From an uncultured Intrasporangium sp. (GTDB lineage Bacteria; Actinomycetota; Actinomycetes; Actinomycetales; Dermatophilaceae), in contig CALMNV010000310.1 in the NCBI GenBank assembly GCA_937873285.1, forward strand, positions 1 through 15,218: 15,218 bases of DNA, in the 5' to 3' direction. A program made the position numbers and the translations under genes. Positions 5,924 to 11,909 of this stretch are shown here, piece by piece; the first letter of the stretch is position 1, and every line of letters starts with the position of its first letter. Below the pieces are notes generated by a model. It saw only the letters and a list, made by a program, of their open reading frames with translations, ran no database searches and was not told the origin of the DNA.

Positions 5924-7230
5924 TCCTCGTTCCCCTCCGGCTCGGTGGGTGCGGGCACCACGCCGGTCCGCAGGGTGGCACCGACCATTCCCGCGGCGAC
6001 GGTGCGCCCGTCGTGGCCGTCGATGAGCAGGAAGGATCCGCCGCGCCGGGACGCAGCGTAGTTCTCCACGGGCACAGGGGCCGCGAGGCGCAGCGTCACG
6101 CGCCCGATGTCGTTGAGCGACAGAGCATCCGCCGGGACCGAGTGCAGATCGTCGAGGTCGAGCACGCCGTCGATGGTGCGCGCGAGGGCCCGCACCGTGC
6201 GGGAGCCGTGCTTGAGCAGCAGCCGCTGGCCGGGGCGCAGCGGGGCGTCGCCGAGCCAGCACACCACGGCCGAGACGTCCTGGACCGGCTCCGGGGCGCC
6301 GTCGGCCGCCGCGATGACGTCGCCGCGGGAGATGTCGATCTCGTCGGCGAGGCGCAGGGTCACCGACTGCGGCGCGAAGGCCTCCGCCAGCTCGCGGGTG
6401 CCGAGGTCGATGCCGGTGACGGTGGTGCGCCGACCCGACGGCAGGGCCACCACCTCGTCTCCGACGCGCACGACCCCCGAGGCCACCTGCCCGGCATATC
6501 CCCGGTAGTCCCGGTGGGCCGCGTCGCGGGCCGCGCCCTGCGGCCGGATGACGAGCTGCACCGGCATCCGGAACGACTCCGCCCCCGGGTCGCCCGAGGG
6601 CGGCAGCGACTCGAGCACCTCGAGCAGGCTGGGCCCGGCATACCACGGGGTCCGCGCTCCGCGCTCGACGATGTTGTCACCGTCGAGCGCCGAGACGGGG
6701 ATGGCCCGGACGTCGCCGACGCCGAGGTCGAGGGCGACCTGCCGGATCTCGGCGTCGACCCGCCTGAAGGCGTCCTCCGAGAAGCCGACGAGGTCGATCT
6801 TGTTGACGGCGACCACCACGTGCGGCACGCGCAGCAGCGCCGCGACGGCCAGATGGCGGCGGGTCTGCTCGAGGACCCCCTTGCGCACGTCGACGAGGAG
6901 GACGACGACGTCGGCGGTGCTCGAGCCGGTGACGGTGTTGCGGGTGTACTGCACGTGGCCCGGGCAGTCGGCAAGCACGAACGACCTTGCCGCAGTGGCG
7001 AAGTAGCGATAGGCAACGTCGATCGTGATGCCCTGCTCGCGCTCTGCGCGAAGGCCGTCGGTGAGCAGCGCGAGGTCGGCGGCGGGCAGGCCCCGGTCGC
7101 GGCTGACCCGCTCGACGGCGGCCAGCTGGTCGGTCAGGACCGACCTGGTGTCGTGGAGCAGGCGGCCGACGAGCGTCGACTTGCCGTCGTCGACCGACCC
7201 GGCCGTGGCGAGACGCAGCAGGGTGCCCAT
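5911..7230 (-). CDS. cysN: Sulfate adenylyltransferase subunit 1 (GTPase subunit) CysN
   Basis: This 439-residue GTPase couples GTP hydrolysis to APS synthesis from ATP and sulfate by its partner CysD. Translation-factor GTPase motifs are in order: G1 GSVDDGKST (11-19), switch I around REQGITIDVAYRYF (64-77), G3 DCPGH (88-92), G4 NKID (143-146) and G5 near VSALDGDN. Two beta-barrel domains follow, as in EF-Tu relatives. It is a stand-alone CysN: the protein ends after the barrels and no APS kinase (CysC) domain is attached, unlike CysNC of Mycobacterium tuberculosis. The ATG at 7230 shares one base with the cysD stop (TGATG), and its 3' end overlaps cysG by 13 bases. Confidence 0.96.
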   Translation of the reverse strand: MGTLLRLATAGSVDDGKSTLVGRLLHDTRSVLTDQLAAVERVSRDRGLPAADLALLTDGLRAEREQGITIDVAYRYFATAARSFVLADCPGHVQYTRNTVTGSSTADVVVLLVDVRKGVLEQTRRHLAVAALLRVPHVVVAVNKIDLVGFSEDAFRRVDAEIRQVALDLGVGDVRAIPVSALDGDNIVERGARTPWYAGPSLLEVLESLPPSGDPGAESFRMPVQLVIRPQGAARDAAHRDYRGYAGQVASGVVRVGDEVVALPSGRRTTVTGIDLGTRELAEAFAPQSVTLRLADEIDISRGDVIAAADGAPEPVQDVSAVVCWLGDAPLRPGQRLLLKHGSRTVRALARTIDGVLDLDDLHSVPADALSLNDIGRVTLRLAAPVPVENYAASRRGGSFLLIDGHDGRTVAAGMVGATLRTGVVPAPTEPEGNEEWQI

Positions 7231-8264
7231 CAGAAGTAGCCCTCCTTCTTGCGGTCCTCCATGGCGGCCTCGGAGATCCGGTCGTCCGCGCGGGTCGCCC
7301 CCCGCTCGGTCAGCGTGCTGGCCGCCACCTCGAGGACCACGTCGGCGACGGTGGCGGCACTGCTCTCCACGGCCCCGGTGCAGGACATGTCACCGACCGT
7401 GCGGTAGCTTAGCCGGCGGGTCTCGAACACCTCACCGGCACGCGGGCGAGAGTGCGGGCCGTCCGCCAGCCACATGCCGTCACGGCGGAAGACCTCCCGC
7501 TCGTGGGCGTAGTAGAGGCTCGGCAGCTCGATCTCCTCACGCTCGATGTAGCGCCAGACGTCGAGCTCGGTCCAGTTCGACAGCGGGAAGACCCGCACGT
7601 GCTCGCCGGGCCGGTGGCGCGGGTTGAACAGGTTCCACAGCTCCGGCCGCTGGTTCTTCGGGTCCCACTGGCCGAACTCGTCGCGGAGGCTGACGACCCG
7701 CTCCTTGGCGCGAGCCTTCTCCTCGTCGCGCCGCGCGCCGCCGAAGACCCCGTCGAAGCGGTGGTGGGCGATGGCGTCGAGCAGCGGCTGGGTCTGCAGC
7801 GGATTGCGGGTGCCGTCGGCGCGCTCGCGAAGCCGTCCGTCGTCGAGGTAGTCCTGCACCCGGGCGACCTCCAGGCGCAGCCCGAGACGCTCGACCGTCG
7901 CGTCGCGGAAGTCCAGCACCTCGGGAAAGTTGTGCCCGGTGTCGACATGGAGGGCCGGGAAGGGCAGCGGCGCCGGCCAGAAGGCCTTGGCGGCGAGGTG
8001 CAACAGCACGACGGAGTCCTTGCCGCCCGAGAAGAGCAGCGCAGGGCGCTCCAGCTCGGTCGCGACCTCCCGGATGACGAGGATCGACTCGCTCTCGAGC
8101 AGGTCGAGCTGGGTGAGGCGGCGGGCCGAGGCGTATGCCGCCGAGCCGGCCTCCGGAGCCCGCCGGCTCGCGCCGGTGCCTGGCGCGTCGGACTGAGTGC
8201 GCCTGTCCGGCCGCGGGGGCTCGGCGGGGCGGTCGCGGGTGGGCAAGGTCGTGGTCGCGCTCAT
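7230..8264 (-). CDS. cysD: Sulfate adenylyltransferase subunit 2 CysD
   Basis: This 344-residue catalytic subunit of ATP sulfurylase activates sulfate to APS together with CysN. It belongs to the adenine-nucleotide alpha-hydrolase fold. The PP-loop SGGKDS is at 79-84, followed by HVDTGHNFPE (106-115), GARRDEEKARAKER (176-189), FPLSNWTELDVWRYIE (226-241) and the typical end EDRKKEGYF. The family core begins near residue 50 (LTQLDLLESESI). The preceding ~48 residues are an Arg/Pro/Ala-rich extension absent from the 302-residue E. coli enzyme. The ATG at 8264 overlaps the cysH stop by four bases (ATGA), which supports the long start, although no alternative was tested. It stops one base into cysN. 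Confidence 0.95.
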   Translation of the reverse strand: MSATTTLPTRDRPAEPPRPDRRTQSDAPGTGASRRAPEAGSAAYASARRLTQLDLLESESILVIREVATELERPALLFSGGKDSVVLLHLAAKAFWPAPLPFPALHVDTGHNFPEVLDFRDATVERLGLRLEVARVQDYLDDGRLRERADGTRNPLQTQPLLDAIAHHRFDGVFGGARRDEEKARAKERVVSLRDEFGQWDPKNQRPELWNLFNPRHRPGEHVRVFPLSNWTELDVWRYIEREEIELPSLYYAHEREVFRRDGMWLADGPHSRPRAGEVFETRRLSYRTVGDMSCTGAVESSAATVADVVLEVAASTLTERGATRADDRISEAAMEDRKKEGYF

Positions 8265-9022
8265 GTGTGCAGCCCGCATTCGGTCTTGGTGAAGCCGGCC
8301 CAGCGGCCGGCTCGAGGGTCCTCGCCCGGTGCCACCCTGCGCGTGCACGGCTCGCAGCCGATGGACGGGTAGCCGTCGGACAGCAGGGGGTTGACCGTCA
8401 CGTCGAAGCTCCCGGCATACTCCAGGAGCTGGTCGAAGCTCCACGACGCGAGCGGGTTGACCTTGACCAGCCCGTTCTTCTCGTCGAAGGACAGGACCGG
8501 GGTGTCGGCCCGGGTCGGTGACTCCTCGCGGCGCACGCCGGTGGCCCACGCCTCATAGCCCGCGAGCTCCGCGGCGAGCGGCTCGACCTTGCGCATCCGA
8601 CAGCACGCGGCGGGGTCCCGCTCGTGGAGGCGGGGCCCGTGGGCGGCGTCCTGCTGGGCGACGGTGAGCCGGGGCCGGACGTCGACCACGGTCACCGGCA
8701 GCTCCTCGGCCACGACGTCGCGCGTGACGAGGGTGTCGGAGAAGTGGTAGCCCGTGTCGAGGAAGAGCACGTCGACCCCCGGCGCGAACCGGGAGACCAG
8801 GTGCGGGAGCACGGCATCCGCCATGCTGCACGCGACGGCGAGGGTCCCGGGGAACGTCGCGGCGGCCCACGCTGCCACCTGCTCGGCCGACGGGGCGTCG
8901 CCGAGCTCGCGGTTGCCCGCGTCGACGAGCGCCCGAAGCTCGGCGGTGGAGCGCCGGCGGCGCGGCACGCTGGGCAGGCCCAGGGCGATCCGGGAGCCAG
9001 TCCACGAGGTCACGCTCGTCAC
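8261..9022 (-). CDS. cysH: Assimilatory adenylyl-sulfate (APS) reductase, iron-sulfur CysH
   Basis: This 253-residue enzyme reduces APS to sulfite and AMP using thioredoxin. The C-terminal KTECGLH carries the catalytic Cys249. Two cysteine pairs, Cys140-Cys141 (ACCRMRKVEPL) and Cys223-x2-Cys226 (IGCEPCTRR), are the ligands of the 4Fe-4S cluster that separates APS reductases from E. coli-type PAPS reductases. Together with the absence of an APS kinase in the operon, this indicates the direct APS route. The start chosen is GTG at 9022. It is preceded by AAGGAG seven bases upstream and overlaps the sulfite reductase stop by four bases (GTGA). An upstream in-frame ATG at 9055 would add 11 Arg/Pro-rich residues inside the neighbouring gene and is less likely. 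In Mycobacterium tuberculosis nirA and cysH are also adjacent. Confidence 0.94.
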   Translation of the reverse strand: MTSVTSWTGSRIALGLPSVPRRRRSTAELRALVDAGNRELGDAPSAEQVAAWAAATFPGTLAVACSMADAVLPHLVSRFAPGVDVLFLDTGYHFSDTLVTRDVVAEELPVTVVDVRPRLTVAQQDAAHGPRLHERDPAACCRMRKVEPLAAELAGYEAWATGVRREESPTRADTPVLSFDEKNGLVKVNPLASWSFDQLLEYAGSFDVTVNPLLSDGYPSIGCEPCTRRVAPGEDPRAGRWAGFTKTECGLHT

Positions 9023-10740
9023 TGGAGGTCTCCTTCGTGCGCGCGGTGCGCCCACGCGGCGAAGGTCTCGCCGTCGGAACGCTGGTCGAGGAAGGTGCGC
9101 ACCACCCGCTCGACGTAGTCGGGCAGGTCAGCGGCCGCCACCTTCAGGCCGCGAACGGTGCGCCCGAGGCCCGCCTCCTCCCGGTCGGAGGAGGCAAGCC
9201 CGCCGCCGACGTGCACCTGGAAGCCCGGCACCTGCTTCGGGCCCTCCGGGGTGTCCACGGTGACGATCTGGCCCTTGAGCCCGATGTCGGCCACCTGGAT
9301 GCGGGCACACGAGTTGGGGCAGCCGTTGATGTTGAGCGTGAGCGGCGGCTCGACGGCCAGGCCACCGAGGCGGCGCTCGAGCTCGGCGATGGCGTGAGTC
9401 GCCAGGTTCTTCGTCTCGACGATCGCCAGCTTGCAGAACTCGATGCCGGTGCACGCCATCGTCGCCCGCCGGAACGGGCTCGGCGTGGCGGTCAGGCCGA
9501 GCTCCTCCAGCCCGGCGACGAACCGCTCGACCTCCGTCTCCGGGACGTCGAGGACGACGAGCTTCTGGTGGGAGGTCAGCCGGACTCGTCCGGCTCCCGC
9601 CGAGTCGACGAGGTCGGCGAGGCCGGTCAGCACGGTGCCGCTCACCCGGCCGACGACCGGCGCGGCGCCCACGTAGAAGCGGCCGTCCTTCTGCAGGTGC
9701 ACTCCCACGTGGTCGCCCGGCCCGGTGGCCGGCGCAGGCGGCGGTCCGTCGGGCAACGGCCGGCCGAGATACTCGGTCTCGAGCACCTCCCGGAAGCGCG
9801 TGGGCCCCCACTCGGCGAGGAGGAACTTCAGTCGCGCCTTGCTGCGCAGCCGTCGGTAGCCGTAGTCCCGGAAGATCGAGATGACTCCGTGCCAGACGTC
9901 GACCGCGTCCTCCTCGGAGACGAAGACGCCCAGCCGCTCGGCGAGCCGCGGTGTCGTCGACAGTGCGCCGCCGACCCAGAGGTCGTAGCCCGGGCCCAGC
10001 TGGGGATGGACCACGCCGACGAGGGAGATGTCGTTGATCTCGTGCACGACGTCGAGGCTTGGGTGCCCGGTGATGGCGGTCTTGAACTTGCGCGGGAGGT
10101 TGGACAGCTCGAGGTCGCCGAGAAACCGCTCGGTGATCCGCCGGATCACCGGCGTGGGGTCGAGGATCTCGTCGGCGGCGACCCCGGCGACGGGGCTGCC
10201 GAGGAAGCCGCGCGGGGTGTCGCCGCAGGCCTCGGTCGTGCGCAGCCCCACCGACTCCAGCCGGCGCCAGATCTCCGGCACGTCCTCGATGCGCACCCAG
10301 TGGTATTGCAGGTTCTGCCGGTCGGTGATGTCCGCCGTGTCCCGGGCGAAGTCGCTCGAGACGCCGCCGAGCACCCGCAGCTGCTCCGGGGTGAGGGCGG
10401 CTCCGTCGGTGCGGACCCGCATCATGAAGTAGCGGTCCTCGAGCTCCGAGGTCTGCAGCTGCGCGGTCCGGCCGCCGTCGATGCCGGGCTTGCGCTGGGT
10501 GTAGAGGCCCCACCAGCGGAACCGGCCGTGCAGGTCGTCCTCGGCGATGGAGTCGAAGCCGTGCGCGGCATACACCTGCTCGATCCGCTCACGCACGTGA
10601 AGCCCGTTGTCGGCGGCCTTGACCTCCTCGTTGCTGTTGAGCGGAGCCCGGCCGTCCACCCGCCACTGCCCGTTCGAGCGGTCGGCGCGGGGCGGCCGGA
10701 CGCGGCCCGAGGTCGGCGCGACGGTCTCGGCAACAGTCAT
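9019..10740 (-). CDS. nirA: Ferredoxin-dependent sulfite reductase (siroheme, 4Fe-4S), NirA/Sir type
   Basis: This 573-residue enzyme performs the six-electron reduction of sulfite to sulfide. It has the two-fold repeated ferredoxin-type nitrite/sulfite reductase architecture. The C-terminal siroheme/4Fe-4S ligands are Cys430-x5-Cys436 (MACTGIEFCK) and Cys474-x3-Cys478 (NGCPNSCAR). Tyr80 in GLYTQRKPG and Cys172 in TEACGDTPRG are spaced 92 residues apart, the same spacing as the covalently linked Tyr-Cys pair (69 and 161) described for Mycobacterium tuberculosis NirA, so sulfite rather than nitrite is the likely substrate. It is the first gene of the sulfur operon and has the operon's only obvious promoter region. 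The ATG at 10740 has no Shine-Dalgarno sequence (the preceding bases read GATTAC), which suggests leaderless translation. Its end overlaps cysH by four bases. Confidence 0.95.
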   Translation of the reverse strand: MTVAETVAPTSGRVRPPRADRSNGQWRVDGRAPLNSNEEVKAADNGLHVRERIEQVYAAHGFDSIAEDDLHGRFRWWGLYTQRKPGIDGGRTAQLQTSELEDRYFMMRVRTDGAALTPEQLRVLGGVSSDFARDTADITDRQNLQYHWVRIEDVPEIWRRLESVGLRTTEACGDTPRGFLGSPVAGVAADEILDPTPVIRRITERFLGDLELSNLPRKFKTAITGHPSLDVVHEINDISLVGVVHPQLGPGYDLWVGGALSTTPRLAERLGVFVSEEDAVDVWHGVISIFRDYGYRRLRSKARLKFLLAEWGPTRFREVLETEYLGRPLPDGPPPAPATGPGDHVGVHLQKDGRFYVGAAPVVGRVSGTVLTGLADLVDSAGAGRVRLTSHQKLVVLDVPETEVERFVAGLEELGLTATPSPFRRATMACTGIEFCKLAIVETKNLATHAIAELERRLGGLAVEPPLTLNINGCPNSCARIQVADIGLKGQIVTVDTPEGPKQVPGFQVHVGGGLASSDREEAGLGRTVRGLKVAAADLPDYVERVVRTFLDQRSDGETFAAWAHRAHEGDLQ

Positions 10741-10749
10741 GTAATCGAA

Positions 10750-10755
10750 TGTATA
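10750..10755 (-). promoter_or_regulatory. Candidate -10 element of the sulfur operon promoter
   Basis: On the minus strand TATACA occupies 10755-10750, inside a short AT-rich island (10741-10769) that stands out from the GC-rich surroundings. A start site six to seven bases downstream would fall at about 10743, two or three bases before the ATG, giving a leaderless or nearly leaderless mRNA. No convincing -35 hexamer is seen 16-18 bases upstream, which is common in actinomycete promoters with activators or extended -10 elements. Confidence 0.5.
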
Positions 10756-10767
10756 ACCTCAGATTAT
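10753..10767. promoter_or_regulatory. Partial palindrome overlapping the sulfur operon promoter, putative operator
   Basis: ATAACCTCAGATTAT is a 15-base odd palindrome centred at 10760, with six of seven base pairs matching (one C/A mismatch). It overlaps the proposed -10 element, a position typical for a repressor. It does not look like the McbR (TAGAC-N6-GTCTA) site I know for sulfur control in corynebacteria. The regulator is unknown and not encoded in the window. Confidence 0.5.
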
Positions 10768-10858
10768 TTGGGGCTCCCCGCGTCCAGCATCCGGTCGGCG
10801 GGTCGGTCGGCAGCGGCGGTGACGCCGCCTTCCCGTCGAGGCCGAGCAGCCGGCCAGG

Positions 10859-10878
10859 CAGCGCCACGGCTGGCGCTG
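10859..10878 (-). terminator. Perfect 8-bp hairpin downstream of the CPBP protease gene
   Basis: CAGCGCCA (10859-10866) and TGGCGCTG (10871-10878) are perfect inverted arms around a four-base loop, 32 bases past the stop of the protease gene on the minus strand. A weaker hairpin, GCGGCG-GTGA-CGCCGC, lies at 10813-10828. Neither is followed by a T-run, as is usual for actinomycete terminators. They would separate the protease gene from the sulfur operon promoter. Confidence 0.45.
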
Positions 10879-10909
10879 GGCCCGCGTCCCGCGTCCCGCA
10901 CGCAACGCA

Positions 10910-11644
10910 TCAGGACGCGAGGCGCCAGGCGAGCACACCGAAGAGCACCCCGAGGGCGTTCGTCGCCCAGTGCATGCCCATGCTTGCCAGGACGCTGCCG
11001 CTGCGTCGACGCAGCTCCCCAGCGACAAGCCCGCCCAGAGCAGTGAAGACAACGGTGCCCCCGACGACCGCATACTGCGCGAACGGGCCCAGGCCGGCCA
11101 CCGCAGCGCCGATGGCCTGGTTGCCGGCCGCCGACGCGAGGGCCGGCAGCACGTGCCACAGGCCGAACAGGCCGGACGAGGCGAGCAGCACCTGCCAGAT
11201 CCGCGAGTGCCGCGCGAGGGCCCCCCAGAGCACCGAGCGGAAGGCGACCTCCTCGAGCAGGATCGTCCCGAGCGGGATGAGGACGAAGGCCGTGAGCAGG
11301 GCGCCCGCCGGGGGCAGGTGGTATCGCGCGTCGAGGAAGGCCGTCCGGGTGACCGGCAGCAGCACCCCGACGGCGTAGACCGCGGCGACGACGGCGATGA
11401 CGGCGCCACCCCACCGCAAGCCCGCCCGGTGGGCGTGCCGCCCGAGCCCGAGCTGCGACCACGTGAGCCCCGTCGCCCGGCCGTAGGCCAGCAGCCCCGC
11501 GGCGCCGACCGGCCCCAGCCAGAGGGAGTTCCAGCCGAGCACGTGGTTGGCCACGTTGATCCCGACGAGCGTCAGCACGACGCCGACCGTCGTCAGCAGG
11601 GCAGGGATGCGCTGGGTCGCGGCGGCCGGCCCTGCGATGGTCAT
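10910..11644 (-). CDS. CPBP-family intramembrane metalloprotease (CAAX protease/bacteriocin-processing type)
   Basis: This 244-residue integral membrane protein has about seven hydrophobic segments. The family's motifs are all present: EEVAFR (Glu131, Glu132, Arg136) in a membrane helix, FGLWH (ending at His164), and HWATN (His225, Asn229) near the C-terminus. These residues form the glutamate/histidine active site of the ABI/CPBP family, which includes Rce1-like prenyl-protein proteases and bacterial proteins of mostly unknown substrate. The start at 11644 is the ATG closest to the first hydrophobic segment, with a weak GAGG just upstream. The longer open frame to 12160 is antisense to the next gene. 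The gene stands alone, 169 bases upstream of the sulfur operon on the same strand and divergent from the patatin gene, so it could be read into the operon only past the hairpin at 10859-10878. Confidence 0.88.
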   Translation of the reverse strand: MTIAGPAAATQRIPALLTTVGVVLTLVGINVANHVLGWNSLWLGPVGAAGLLAYGRATGLTWSQLGLGRHAHRAGLRWGGAVIAVVAAVYAVGVLLPVTRTAFLDARYHLPPAGALLTAFVLIPLGTILLEEVAFRSVLWGALARHSRIWQVLLASSGLFGLWHVLPALASAAGNQAIGAAVAGLGPFAQYAVVGGTVVFTALGGLVAGELRRRSGSVLASMGMHWATNALGVLFGVLAWRLAS

Positions 11645-11909
11645 CGCCTCGAGTGTCGCACAGGTCGCCCCGCACCGTCGTCCCACCGAGCCGGGCCTGC
11701 TCGCCGTTCGGGCCCGGCGCCTGAGCCGCCCGACCCGGCCTGCGCGCGCTCCGTCGGCCGGCGGCATCCGGCCACGGAAACCGGTGAAACCGGGACACAG
11801 ACCACGCCGCGCAGGATCATGGGATGGCGGCCGGGCACGTGCGTGCGGCGTGCGCTCGCCGGCCGCACCAGCGCGCTCAAGAGACGCGGGCCGGGAGGGG
11901 CGTGACCCG
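11645..11909. other. Divergent intergenic region between the CPBP protease and patatin-like genes
   Basis: These 265 bases should hold two divergent promoters, but I cannot point to a convincing -35/-10 pair for either. Visible structure includes a hairpin GGCCGG (11756-11761), loop CGGCAT, CCGGCC (11768-11773), and directly after it a nine-base tandem repeat with AAACCGG at 11778-11784 and again at 11787-11793. The tandem could be a regulator or sigma-factor contact site. A GGGAGGGG run at 11893-11900 is the ribosome binding site of the patatin gene. No coding frame in this gap has supporting features. Confidence 0.55.

Noticed and set aside
5911..7230. CysNC fusion as in mycobacteria
   Set aside because: The protein ends at 439 residues, directly after the translation-factor-like barrels. 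No second nucleotide-binding motif of an APS kinase is present.
8261..9022. E. coli-type PAPS reductase
   Set aside because: Both cysteine pairs of the 4Fe-4S cluster (140-141 and 223/226) are present, which PAPS reductases lack.
11547..11909. A 121-residue extension of the patatin-like gene upstream of 11910
   Set aside because: It overlaps the protease gene in antisense, has no hydrophobic or conserved pattern, and the ATG at 11910 has a strong ribosome binding site.
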